Source of the DNA: Glebionis coronaria
Lineage: Eukaryota > Streptophyta > Magnoliopsida > Asterales > Asteraceae
Assembly (NCBI GenBank): GCA_025667525.1
Contig: CM046875.1
Location: forward strand, 433,888,617 to 433,952,616
Reading direction: 5' to 3'
Length of the DNA stretch: 64,000 bases
The position numbers and the translations under genes are program-made. Of this stretch, positions 39,862 through 51,276 are shown in pieces (position 1 is the stretch's first letter; each line of letters starts with the position of its first letter). Under the pieces are notes generated by a model. It was not told where the DNA came from, did no database searches, and saw only the letters and a list, made by a program, of their open reading frames with translations.

Positions 39862-40588
39862 ATGGTTCTCACACGCGAACAGGAACAACTCAATGCAGCA
39901 ATCCAAGTTGCAATGCAAGCTTTGCTTCCTCAACTGAGGAACGACATCAGGGCTGAGGTTCAAGCTGCCAACAATCAGCAGCATAACCAAGCACCTCCTC
40001 CTCCTCCTCTAGTGACTTGGCAGTATGGCTGGAGAGATTCAACAAGCTCCGCCCTCGATCTTTCGAGAAAACAGATAGCCCCAGTGATGCTGAAAGCTGG
40101 TTGGCTCACATCAAGAAGATTTTCAATGCTATGGGTTGTGACCCCGTGTTCAAGGTGAGGTTGGTATGCTACCGGTTCGAAGGCGATGTGTTAAATTGGT
40201 GGTTAGCGTTGATGCAGTCTGAGGTAGGTGACGATTGGGTGGCTGGTTTAACATGGGCTCAGTTCAAGGATAGGGTGATTGAGCATTTCTTTCCCAAGGC
40301 TGAGCAAGACAAGCTCAAGAGGGAGTACCATGGGATCCGACAGAGATCTGGGGAGAATAGCAATGAGTTTATGTAGTGCTTTCTTCGCTTAGCTGGTTTC
40401 CTTGGTGCAGCGGCAGGTACTCCTGAAGAGCAGGCACACCACTTTAGGTGGGCTCTTCGCACATCGGTCGCAAACAACTTGGTGTGTGCTACGTTCAACA
40501 CGGTAGCACAAGTGGCCGATGCAGCACGTAAGCTGGAAATGCTGCAGGAGATAGATGAGTTCGGGGAAGCAGAGAGACCCGACAAGAG

Positions 40589-40672
40589 GTAAACATTCGT
40601 ATTCAAGCGGTGACCAATCCGTATTCTTTCCATATATGTCAATTATTCATCTCTTTAAACTATATCTTCCAG
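40589..40672 (+). other. Putative intron 1 in gag of G (84 bp)
   Basis: Donor AG|GTAAAC, acceptor TATATCTTCCAG|G. It is AT-rich and opens with an in-frame TAA, so the unspliced message stops here. The flanking codons join in frame (phase 2). Confidence 0.8.
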
Positions 40673-40822
40673 GCAGAAAACTGTGGACCGGTCTCAGCCG
40701 GCTACTCAGCAGCAGCCTCATCAGCCCAAGGGAAACGGTCAGACTAACGATCGTTCTGCTACGGATAGGCGTGGCGGTAATGATAATTACCGTAACAACG
40801 CTAGACACTCCAACGACAGCAG

Positions 40823-40898
40823 GTCCTAATACTTATGCATTTTCTTATGATTTCATGTTATAACTCATATTCTGACACTTTAGCAAAACTTCTACCAG
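40823..40898 (+). other. Putative intron 2 in gag of G (76 or 61 bp)
   Basis: Donor AG|GTCCTAAT is weak; acceptor TTCTACCAG|G ends at 40898. A second acceptor, CACTTTAG at 40883, is 15 nt upstream and also keeps frame. A CTGAC branch-like motif precedes it. The length is not a multiple of three, so only removal restores the frame. Confidence 0.75.
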
Positions 40899-40963
40899 GA
40901 ACCATGGAAACGGTAGGGACCAGAACCAGAGAGGTTCCCAGCCTAGCCGTCCAGCTATCACTG

Positions 40964-41036
40964 GTATTCAATCTTACGATTATCCGCATTCTCCTTTATA
41001 CCCTATTATCATGTCTTATGTAAAATGTTTTATCAG
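40964..41036 (+). other. Putative intron 3 in gag of G (73 bp)
   Basis: Donor ACTG|GTATTC, acceptor TGTTTTATCAG|G. It is AT-rich and its length is not a multiple of three. Removal joins the basic linker to the zinc-knuckle exon in frame (phase 1). Confidence 0.8.
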
Positions 41037-41325
41037 GTCCTCAGCCAGCCAGAGCACCTGCTGGAGGATATACTCATCCTCTTTGCTCTACTTGCCACCG
41101 TAGGCACCCAGGGCCATGTCGTCGTAACACTGACGCATGCTTCAAGTGTGGTCTTCCTGGCCATATCATGAAGGATTTCCGTAAGGGCGAGATGAAGGGC
41201 ACATCGGGACATGCTGATACCAAGCCGCCTCCTACCACTGGGCGTGTCTACACGACATCTCGAGACCAGACCAACAAGTCTACAAGTACCATCACTGGAA
41301 TCTTGTATATGTATGGTCAAGCTGC

Positions 41326-44300
41326 GTGTGTTCTTTCGATGCGGGTGCTACTCACTCGGTCATTTCTACTGCTTATGCTAAGAACATTAGGATGCTCCCC
41401 ATGCCACTAGAGAATAGACTTACTATTTCCACGCCTTTGAGGGACTCTGTATTAATCACCCATGTATACAAGAGTCTTCCCCTAGAAATTGACGATAAGG
41501 TTCGTCCTGTTGACGCACTTCTGCTGGACATGAATGACTTCGACATGATTTTGGGCATGGATTGGCTATCCAAGCATCATACTACCATAGACTGCCATTC
41601 ATATCGAGTTATCTTCGATGATGTTAATGCACCAGAGTACATTCATAACGGGTTCGTACCCGGACGGTCTGTACAAATCATATCTACCCTGCAAGCGCGT
41701 GCACTACTGTCACATGGCTGCGAGGGTTAACTAGCTATGGTTCACGAGATGGATGCTGAATCTCCATCAATTCAGGATCAACCAATAGTGTCGGAATTCC
41801 AAGATGTATTTCCAGCAGAACTTCCGGGCATACCACCTGCACGAGAAGTGGAATTCAATATTGAGCTTATTCCAGGAGCTGAACCAATCTCCAAGGCTCC
41901 TTATCGCATGGCTTCCATAGAGCTGAAGGAGCTGAAGGATCAACTGCAAGAACTTCTAGAACAAGGTTTCATTCGACCGAGCACATATCCATGGGGCCCA
42001 CCGGTCTTATTTGTTAAGAAAAAGGACGGCAGTATGCGTCTTTGCATAGACTATCGCGAGCTCAAGAAGATTACTATCCGGAATAGGTATCCACTGCCGC
42101 GTATAGACGATCTGTTTGACCAACTCCAAGGGGCCAAACACTTCTCCAAGATTGATCTTAGGTCAGGCTATCATCAGCTACGGGTTAAGGAGCAGGACAT
42201 CGCCAAGACTGATTTTCGTACCCGCTATGGCCACTACGAATTTGTAGTTATGCCATTTGGCCTGACAAATGCTCCAGTAGTGTTCATGGACTTGATGAAC
42301 AGAATCTTCCATGAATTTTTAGACAAGTTCGTCATTGTCTTCATCGATGACATCCTGATTTTCTCAAAGTCCAAGGAGGAACACGAAGACCATCTTCGTA
42401 CAGTACTACAAATTCTTCGCCCGAAGCAGCTGTATGCTTAATTCTCCAAGTGTGATTTCTGGTTAGACAAGGTGGCATTCCTAGGTCACATTGTATCAGC
42501 AGAAGGAATCACTATGGATCCAGCGAAGGTTGAGGCCATTACTAAGTGGCCGAGGCCGACATCAGCAACGGAAGTCCGGAGTTTCTTAGGCTTAGCTGGC
42601 TATTACCGTAGGTTCGTGGAGAACTTTTCCTGCTTAGCACTACCATTGACCAAACTGATGCGGAAAAGGGAGAAATTCGTCTGGACTGAAGAACGAGAGA
42701 AGAGCTTTGAAGACCTGAAGCAGAAGCTAGTATCTGCACCTATTCTTACTCTCCCATCTGGTACGGGTGGATTTCAAATCTACAGTGATGCATCGGGGAA
42801 GGGACTTGGCTGTGTTCTCATGCAACATGGGAAAGTGATCGCGTACGCTTCACGGCAGCTTAAGCCTTATGAAGAATATTACCCTACGCATGACTTGGAA
42901 CTTGCTGCATTCGTGTTTGCATTGAAGATATGGAGGCACTACTTATATGGAGAATCATGTGACATTTTCACGGACCACAAGAGCTTGAAGTATATCTTCA
43001 CTCAACGTGAATTGAACATGAGGCAGAGAAGATGGTTAGAGCTGTTGAAGGATTATGACATTAATCTACAGTATCATCCCGGAAAGGCAAATGTAGTAGC
43101 AGATGCTCTTAGCAGGAAGTCCGAAATGATCAACGACAATAAAATTGAGGAGGAAATCATAAGAGACTTGGAGCGACTAGACATCGAGATCATGGTACGT
43201 GGACAGCACGGTTACTGGGATAATCTTAGAGTAGAACCCGAGTTACTCTCTATGATCAAGGAAGCTCAGAAAGATGATGGAGAAATCTGGGCGATAGTAC
43301 AGAATTTGGAGAAACAGACAGAATTCAGAGTAGATGCAGATGGTATCGTATGGCAGGGCACGAGACTTTGTGTTCCTGATGACCAAGCACTCCGGGAAGC
43401 CTTGTTAGCTGAAGCTCATAGCTCCCATTCTCTATACATCCTGGTTCGACTAAGATGTACCATGACATCAAGAAATACTTTTGGTGGAGTGGTATGAAAC
43501 AGGATGTGGCCACTTACGTCTCCAAATGTCTTACCTGCCAGCAGGTCAAGATCGAGCATCAACGATCTGGCGGTCTCCTTCAACCGTTAGATATTCCAGA
43601 GTGGAAGTGGGACAAAATCACCATGGATTTTGTTACTGGTCTTCCGCCTACCAAGAGGAAGCACGATGCAATTTAGGTTATCGTAGATCGACTTACCAAA
43701 TCAGCTTATTTCTTACTGATCCGCAAGGAAGATCCGGTAAGTAAACTCGCCAATACGTATAGAAGAGAGATCATGAGACTCCACGGTGCACCATCCAGCA
43801 TCGTCTCAGACAGAGATCCTCGTTTCACTTCACGATTTTGGAAGAGTCTGCAGAAAGCTTGGGGTACACAACTTAAGCTTAGCACGGCTTTTCATCCTCA
43901 AACGGACGGACAGTCGGAGCGAACGATTCAGACATTGGAAGACATGTTGAGGTCATGTGAGTTGGAATGGACGGGTGATTGGGACGATTATATCTGTTTG
44001 TTGGAGTTTGCATACAACAACAGTTGGCACGCAAGTATCATGTGTGCTCCTTTCGAGATGTTGTATGGCAGAAAGTGTCGCGCCCCAATCTGCTGGGATC
44101 AGGTTGGCGAGCGAACACTTGAAGGACCAGAAATCATAGAGATGACCAATGAAAGGATCGCAGTAGCTAAGCAGAAACTTCAGGAAGCACGGTCACGTCA
44201 GAAGAGTTACGCCGATAAGCATCGTAGGGAGATACATTTTAACGTAGGAGATCACGTTTTCCTTAAGGTTTCGTCGGCACATGGTGTTAGACGCTTCAGG

Positions 44301-44663
44301 ATTAAAGGGAAGCTCAGTCCTCGTTTCATCGGACCGTTTGATATCATTGAACGAGTCGGTGAAGTATCTTACCGGTTAGTGTTACCTCCGCAGCTTTCGC
44401 ATGTACACAATGTGTTTCATGTGTCTTTACTCAGAGGGTACCAATATCATCCCCTTCACATGGTTCAGTATCCACTGGAACAGATACGTGAAGATCTCAC
44501 TTTCATAGAAGAACCCGAACGAGTTCTTGACAAACAAGTACGAGTCATGAGAAGGAAGACGATTCCATTCGTCAAAATCCTTTGGAGGGATCATACCGAG
44601 CTGGAAGCCACTTGGGAAACAGAGGAGTCTATCCGGGCTTCTTACCCTCATTTCCTATTTTGA
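41326..44663 (+). pseudogene. Protease-RT-RNase H-integrase-chromodomain, element G
   Basis: The protease site is FDAGATHS (41335-41358), Ala in place of the common Ser. A TAA at 41728-41730 precedes the RT, which has [16 protein letters not shown] and catalytic FIDD at 42340-42351; a second TAA is at 42439-42441. RNase H starts [11 protein letters not shown] (about 42780) and ends near ADALSRK. A 1-nt frameshift near 43425 hits the integrase zinc finger ([18 protein letters not shown]); a TAG at 43674-43676 replaces the Trp expected before VIVDRLTK. The DDE core follows ([23 protein letters not shown]). The last ~60 codons, with FVKILWRDHTELEATWETEE and YPHFLF, form a chromodomain-like end. 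Confidence 0.92.
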
Positions 44664-44700
44664 ATTCGGGTATGTTCTTCTTTTCCAGTTTACTTTATCT

Positions 44701-44740
44701 ATAATTCGGGGACGAATTATTCTTTTTAGGGGGGAAGAGT
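44701..44740 (+). other. Hairpin and polypurine tract of G
   Basis: A perfect 8-bp inverted repeat ATAATTCG-GGGA-CGAATTAT (44701-44720) precedes the polypurine tract AGGGGGGAAGAG, and the 3' LTR starts at 44741. Confidence 0.85.
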
Positions 44741-47609
44741 TGTAAAACCCGCATGATTTTACCATGAATAGTACCCTTAAGATCGTACGTACTAGATTAA
44801 AACTTTCCTTTTATAGCATGATTACGTTCACGTGTTAGAATTTTACGTATTACGTACGTGTTAGAACACGATAAGTATTTATTACGTACGAACACACAAT
44901 AACTATTTAAACAATAATTAATCACGAACATGAGATCATAAAATCATGAACGTAATTTAATCACGAGCTAATATTAATTATGTATATATATTTATTACGA
45001 ACACGAATAAATATATTAAGTCACGGTTAATATTTAACGAGAACACATAAAACACGAACACGACTAAACACGAATGAACACTTAAATAAATAGACTCGGG
45101 AAAAGGTACCGGTACCTCATGTAGGGCCCCCTACCCGCGGCTACACCAAGAAGATGGGCCAAGCCCATCTAATTTTTACTAACAAGGGGTTAAGATGAAA
45201 TCTTTTGTCACTTTTCACATTACAGTAAAAACATCAAAAACCCTAAAAAGATTTTTCCTCCTTCTCCTTGCTCTCCCTTTGGCCGCCGCATATAACAACA
45301 CACAAGGGGGTGTTTGTTTGTTTTTTGATCTTGAATTTGGTGCAAGTATTCGTGTGTGTTCATCCTCGTTTGATCCACGCATTCGGTATACCTTTTTAAT
45401 CCTTTTTCTTTTATGTTTTGATTTAATAAATTAAATAAGATCATGATGTTTTTAAAAATCTAATTAAAAACATAAATTAAACATGTAAATGGTTATGGGG
45501 TAAATCAAAACATGGGATTTAGGGGTGTTTGTTGTGGCCGGCGCCTAAACCGAACCCCCAAGGGGTCTCGGTTTGGCTTGTGAACCACCACCGAGACCTC
45601 AAGGTCTCGGTTTGGTGGTGTGGGTCCCACGGCAACAGCAAACAGGGGAGAACCCGGAAGTGGTTCGGGGTATGGTGTTGATTACGGGTCCGGTTCATGG
45701 TTTCTAGTCACGATCCGGTTCATGGTTTATGTTAAGGTTTATGATTTTAATAACTATATGTTAAGATTAAATTAATATAAACATGACATATTAATTTAAT
45801 AAAACATGACTTAGGTTATAATTTAATTATTAGATCATGGATTTTTAACCCAAGTATTTATATTTTTCTAGACTTTATAATTAATTAATTATTAAAAACC
45901 ATGGCTATAATTAATTAATTAACATGACTTAGGTTATATTATTAATAATTAATAATACATGTTTTAACCTAAGTATCTAACTTTATTTAATTAAAAACAT
46001 GATATATTTAGTTAAATACTTTTAACCTATAGTTTATTTAAATTACATGTAATAACTAATAAACTATACCTTATATCAATATGAATTAGAAAAATAATCA
46101 TAAAACACTTAAGCTTATATAATTAGCTTATTTAACCAGCTTATATCTAATTATGGAAACTTTCTATTTTTAGAAACTTATTTAATTAAGGCAGCTAATC
46201 TATTTATGGAAACTTTCTATTTTTAGAAACTTATCTATTTTAAGCAGTAATTCTATTTTTGGAAACTTTCTATTTTTGGAAACTTTCTATTTTTGGAAAC
46301 TTTCTATTTTTGGTAACTTTCTATTTTTGGAAACTTTCTATTTTAGGAAACCTGCTATTTTTAGAAAGTTACTTATTATTACACAGTAAGTATAATAATA
46401 CATGAAATACAAGTAATATTTAATCAGACTAGCCAGAATATAAGATAAACACAGTTTAATGCTTAAAATAGTAAAACATGACATGAACGTATAAAATAAG
46501 CTAAGACATGACATAAAACCAGTTACATATTTAGTAATCAGATACTTATACACGTATGTATTTATGTAGCATTAGTGATATCGAAGTAGGATTCTCCTCA
46601 GTTCGTCTTCTCGTTTACTGGACATAAGGTACGGATTCCCGTCCTTTCAGTATGGATATTCTTTCCTTATTAGGATTCCCCGTATGCATCCAATTGTTTT
46701 CCCGTAGTATAAGTTTATATGTTTGATTTTCTTATGTTTAATTTAGAATACCTATAGCCATATACATGCATGACCAGTTTCACCTAGTTATGGAGGTACC
46801 ATAACCATAACACTAGAGGCACTGGTGTTATGACTTCCCCACGGTGGAGTAATTGCTCGTGGCGTCCCTTCAGCTTTTGGCCATATTATTATATTTATCA
46901 TGTGGGGCGTATGGGTGCATCCTAGTTACATGTTTTCAGCAGATTACTCAGTGTGAATGTGGTTTGTGCCTTACATCCTTCATAAGGAGCTGATCCCTCC
47001 TACCCAAACCAATATATTAAATTAGAGGCAGCCCCTCTAATTTGCATGATGAGGTCACCCCTCCAAGTATTCATGTGCGGTGGATTTTCATGACCTATAT
47101 TGGCTAATGGTAGAATATGTTAAACAATTTTTATAAGATAAACATAAGGCTTTTCAAACTATAAAACCAGTTTTACCAAGACTTAACCAGGTTATTCGGG
47201 ACTTAGTGTCTTCCGCTGTTATATGCTTATGCTTATACTATTCATGCTTTATTGTACATCCGCGCACTGAGCGTATTGCTCAGCCATTCTCCTTTTTTGT
47301 GTTCCCAAAACGGCAGGTACTCAGGGACGCTCGTAGACTTTAAGCGTACGTGCATATGGACTGGAAGCTTTCTAGCCTTTCTTTACTTTATGCATTATCT
47401 TTACTTTGATACTCTTGCCATGGACATTGTTTAGTCCTTTCATTTACAATACTTATGTTTGTGTGTGATGAGCTTTACTTTTGGACCACCGATGTTTCAT
47501 TCCGGTATTTTCCTTTTATGGTCATGTAATGTTTACACATTTATCCTTGTATGCTTTAATGACACGCCATAATTACGCGTGACATTCCATTACAAAATGG
47601 GGTGTTACA
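44741..47609 (+). repeat. 3' LTR of element G
   Basis: It starts TGTAAAACCCGC and ends GGTGTTACA, followed by the second TSD copy GTTCT. It matches the 5' LTR but has one fewer unit in the 17-bp array (about 46255-46370). Confidence 0.95.
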
Positions 47610-47614
47610 GTTCT

Positions 47615-47831
47615 TAAGTAAATCGAAGGCGTTCACTCCACGTGATCGTTTTTATTCTTTTGAGGCCTCTTTAATCAAGAGTTTGATTCGAGGAGAGATT
47701 TGGTAGATTGTTGTCTATGAATACACACAAAAATCCAAAAAAATTAAAAACAAAAAAACACAAAAAAATTGAAAATTCACAAAACACCCAAAAGAATCTT
47801 CTTTGCTCACCTCCCATTCTACGTTAAGTTT
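47615..47831 (+). other. Leader of F, second part
   Basis: Continuation of the F leader after the G insertion. It is A-rich at 47720-47790 and ends at the gag ATG. Confidence 0.65.
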
Positions 47832-49498
47832 ATGCTAACTCGTAATCAAGCAAAACGAGCTCAAAAACATTGTCAAAACCAAGGCAGTTTGACTGAAGAA
47901 GAAACTCCAATTGTCGAACCCGTTGTAGAACCAATAGTCGTCATGGCTAATCGTACGATGATGGAGTTGCTTCAAGCACCCATCGAGGGTTTTGGAGAAG
48001 CTATTGTGATTCCCGCCATCCTTGCGGAGAATTTCGAGATTAAGACAAGTTTAATGTCGATGTTACAAGCTAACAAGTTTAGAGGTCCTAAAAAAACAAC
48101 CCGCATTATCACATACAGAATTTCAATCGTCTTACCGCAACAAGCAAGTTTAAGGATGTTCCGCATGACGCCATTAAGATGATGTTGTTTCCATACTCGT
48201 TGGATAGACCCGCAAAAATTTGGCTCGAGAAAGAACCGCCAAATTCGATTTTGACATGGGGTGATCTCGTTTCTAAGTTTGTGAACCAATTTTTTCCACC
48301 ATCTAAAACAACACATTTGAAAAATGAGATTTCAAGGTTTACACAACGTAATAATGAAAGTTTTTCAATGGCATGGGAACGATTTAAGGAAATGTTACAT
48401 GAATGTCAACACCAAGATTTTTCGGAATTGCATCAAATTGATACTTTTTTTAATGGGCTTAATGATCATGAACGAGATTATTTGAATGCCGCCGCGGGTG
48501 GTAATTTTTTATGCAAAACGACCGATGAGGCTTTAAAGATTATCGAGAATAGATCTAAGGTTTATAACCCTCGTAACATACCGAGTGTTGCCAATATGGG
48601 TTCATCGTCATCGTCACCGTCTCGTAACATGAATGCCTTACATGATGAAGCAAATGAGTAAAATCGGTTTTTGATAGTTTTTTGACGCTTATGACACATT
48701 GGAAAGCACAATATGCTTTGAATTCCGCATCGGTTAAAGCGGTTGAAAAGAGTTTTTTATCTTGTGGTGGAGCTCATGATCTTTCTGAGTGCATTACCGC
48801 CGGTGGTAACACTTCGAGTACTTACGTAGCAACGGGAGCTTACAACCAAAACGGCCAAGGTTCGAGCCCAAATCAAGCTCCCCAAAATCAAATGCTAACA
48901 ACTATCGAACAACAATCAAAATGGTGGTTATCAAGGCTATTCACGTAACTACAACAAAGGGAATTACCAAAGTGGGAATGGGCAACTTCAAAACCAAAAC
49001 CGTGATTTTCAAAACACTACACAAGGTTTTCAAAATGCTCACACTAAAAATCTTAACGGAGAATTTTTGGATTATGCAAAAGCAAACGATGCTAAGTTTG
49101 ATAACATGCAACGTGAGATGATTAGCTTAAGATCCGAGTTGAAAAATGAGATTAAAAATGAACTTGCTAATGAATTGAAAACTCATGCTAACAAAATGGA
49201 AGGAAACGTTCAACGTCTTCAACAAAATCAACAAAAGATGGAACAAGGACAACATGAGATTAAGCAAGAGTTATTAAAAGCGGATTTAAGGCAATCAAAA
49301 TTTGAAGATCGAATGGAAAAAATGTTTGAAGCAATCATGTGTAAACCCTCTTCCTCGGGTGGTCTTCCTAGTGATACCATTTCCAACCCGAGGGGAGAAA
49401 TGAAGGTTATTACTACTCGTAGTGGTAAAACTTTCAAGGAACCAATCTCTCGTCCTAGTAATTCTATGGAGAAGGAAACGAGAAAGAGCCCGAGGTGA
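47832..49498 (+). pseudogene. Gag of element F, multiply frameshifted
   Basis: It starts MLTRNQAKRAQKHCQNQG at 47832. The frame is lost near 48090 (about one missing base) and resumes as MMLFPYSLDRPAKIWLEKEP. A TAA at 48659-48661 and further frame changes near 48680, 48910 and 49480 follow. The Gag core (RFKEMLHECQHQDF) is close to A. In the zinc knuckle the first Cys is replaced by Phe (SFLSCGGAHDLSEC), so metal binding would be lost. A coiled-coil-like segment runs from about 49067 to 49330. This part is far more damaged than the downstream protease-tail frame. Confidence 0.85.
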
Positions 49499-51132
49499 TG
49501 ATCGAAAAGGAGCATATCATAAGCCCACGAAGTACCGCTCATACCACACCTACGGTTGAACCAATACCAATTATGGAACCCGAGATTCCAAGGCTGACGC
49601 CTATGCCCCAACCCACACCACCCTTACCTTACCCATCGAGACGAAACAAGGAAAAGGCACAAGAACGAAATAATTATCAATTCGAGCTTTTTATGAAAAA
49701 ATTTCTCTATTTGCATTTTAATATAAGTTTTGCCGACGCTTTAATCATGATGCCTCGATTTGCCGCAAACTTTAAAAGTATGTTGAATAACAAAGAGAAG
49801 TTACATCAATCGTCTAGTTGTTCATCGGTTTTTCTTAGCCGCATACCTCAAAAAGTCGGTGATCCCGGTAAATTTTTGATTCCATGTGCAATTCAAGATA
49901 TGGAAGAATGCTACGCCTTGGCCGATCTTGGCGCTAGTATTAATTTAATGCCTCTTGAGATTTTCAAATCACTTTCACTTCTGGCTCTTACTCCTTTGAA
50001 CATGTCTATCAAGATGGCCGGTCATTCTACGATTTTAGCATGTGGAGTAGCCGAGGACGTTTTCATAAAAGTTGGAAAGTTTTACTATCCCGTGGACTTT
50101 ATTGTTGTAGACATTCCCATCGATCGAAAAGTTCCTCTCATTTTGGTTCGTTCATTTTTGGATACATCGAGAGCACTTATTGATGTTCATTCTAGAAAAA
50201 TCTCCCTACGTTTCAATGAGGAAGAACTTGTCATCAATGCAACTCAAAACTCCAAGCTTTCACATGTCTATTCTATTGCAACTTTAAACCATGGTGATTC
50301 AACCAATGCCGTTTGCAAGGAATTTTCACCAAGAGTTTTAGGAATTGTCAACAAAAACGATTTACCATTTCCTCCGCCGGTGGAGGTTATGAGTGTTAAA
50401 CCTACAAACAAGAAACCGTCAATACTTGAACTGAAAAACCTTTCGCCTCAACTCGAACATTCATTCTTCAAAAGTGTTGATAAGTTGCCGGTTCTTACGG
50501 AAGATCTTTCGGATGACGAATATGTTGACCCCGATGGGGAAGTTTTCTTTATTGATAAACGTTTTAAGAACTTACCACCACCAAAACGTTTTTTAAATGT
50601 GAGAATTTTTAGGGTGCCTAATATCAGTTTAGAAACACCTAATGTTTTCGACATAATCAAAACGGGTTTTCATAAGGAGAGTTTAAACGATAAAAAAGGA
50701 AAAGATTTTAAAGTTAGTTTAAAAGATTTTTCTACAAATCTAACTCCGTCATTACCATGCTTTTTGAGTACTACAAGCTCGTCTACTCCTTTTCATGATG
50801 CTTTGTGTGGTTTTAGTATGGGGGAAGCCCCTTATGTTCCTTCACCTTTTTCCACTGAGGACGAGATCTTCGATCCCGGAATTTCATGTAAAGGGAAATC
50901 TCGGTCTTCCACCGATGCAATAAATGGAAACTATATCTATTTGCTTGGTGCGAGTCTACCTCGAGTAGCTCATTATGTTGTCCCACCAATTGTCCCACCC
51001 TTATACTTCTCATATATTTTCTTCAAACTCTTTGAGTTTATGGCACGTTTTGAAGTGGTGTTGGTTTGTTTATCCAATGAAAACGAAGACGCCATCTTCG
51101 ATCCCGGTATTTTGCATCATCAAAGGACTTAG
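49495..51132 (+). CDS. Protease with novel C-terminal tail, element F
   Basis: A 545-codon frame, uninterrupted. The first ~290 codons match A: Pro-rich linker, then the aspartic protease with ADLGASINLMPL. Homology to A ends after DKLPV-TEDLS near base 50515. Instead of RT there is a ~200-residue tail (DDEYVDPDGEVFFIDKRFKN and onward), Ser/Pro-rich in the middle, with a hydrophobic aromatic stretch (YFSYIFFKLFEFMARF) near the end and two copies of a D-x-IFDPGI motif (EIFDPGISC, AIFDPGILH). It ends with TAG. The tail has no domain I can name; from memory similar IFDPGI-containing proteins occur in Asteraceae genomes. It was originally in frame with gag; the start within the frame is arbitrary. 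Confidence 0.7.
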   Translation: MMIEKEHIISPRSTAHTTPTVEPIPIMEPEIPRLTPMPQPTPPLPYPSRRNKEKAQERNNYQFELFMKKFLYLHFNISFADALIMMPRFAANFKSMLNNKEKLHQSSSCSSVFLSRIPQKVGDPGKFLIPCAIQDMEECYALADLGASINLMPLEIFKSLSLLALTPLNMSIKMAGHSTILACGVAEDVFIKVGKFYYPVDFIVVDIPIDRKVPLILVRSFLDTSRALIDVHSRKISLRFNEEELVINATQNSKLSHVYSIATLNHGDSTNAVCKEFSPRVLGIVNKNDLPFPPPVEVMSVKPTNKKPSILELKNLSPQLEHSFFKSVDKLPVLTEDLSDDEYVDPDGEVFFIDKRFKNLPPPKRFLNVRIFRVPNISLETPNVFDIIKTGFHKESLNDKKGKDFKVSLKDFSTNLTPSLPCFLSTTSSSTPFHDALCGFSMGEAPYVPSPFSTEDEIFDPGISCKGKSRSSTDAINGNYIYLLGASLPRVAHYVVPPIVPPLYFSYIFFKLFEFMARFEVVLVCLSNENEDAIFDPGILHHQRT

Positions 51133-51276
51133 TCCTTAATACCGGTTGCTTTTTGGGCCTTGTTTATCATGTAAGCCCCACCAAAAATTGACCATACCAT
51201 GATTATCCCTAAATTATCACATTTAGAGGGGATCGAGTCAAGCTCATGACTCGGTAATAAAAAATGAGGTGCCTTA
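51133..51276 (+). other. 3' noncoding region of F, first part
   Basis: It resumes homology to A at 51228 (GGGGATCGAGTCAAGCTCATG) and breaks off at GAGGTGCC where B is inserted; A continues GAGGTGCCTCGTGGGGGAG, and F resumes TCGTGGGGGAG at 58377. Confidence 0.8.

Larger units (their letters stand above)
39862..41337 (+). pseudogene. Gag of chromovirus G, with three introns
   Basis: Gag begins MVLTREQEQLNAAIQ at 39862. The frame shifts by one missing base near 40010 (in a CTC repeat), then continues through the Gag core (WLERFNK, ESWLAHIKKIFNAMGC, WWLALMQS) with a TAG at 40374-40376. From 40588 the frame stays open only if three GT-AG segments are removed (40589-40672, 40823-40898, 40964-41036). 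The exons then encode a Gln/Asn/Arg-rich linker and two zinc knuckles, CSTCHRRHPGPC and CFKCGLPGHIMKDF; the last Cys of the second is replaced by Phe. One base is missing near 41336, just before the protease. Usual chromovirus gag has no introns. Confidence 0.85.
36529..47609 (+). mobile_element. Chromovirus G, complete, nested in F
   Basis: Two LTRs (2883 and 2869 bp), an initiator-Met primer site, gag, pol with chromodomain, a polypurine tract, and the exact 5-bp target duplication GTTCT at 36524-36528 and 47610-47614. It lies in the leader of F in the same orientation. Gag contains three apparent spliceosomal introns. The coding region has several frameshifts and nonsense codons. The first ~800 bp of the LTR pair differ by about 4% by eye, so G is older than C. 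Confidence 0.95.
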
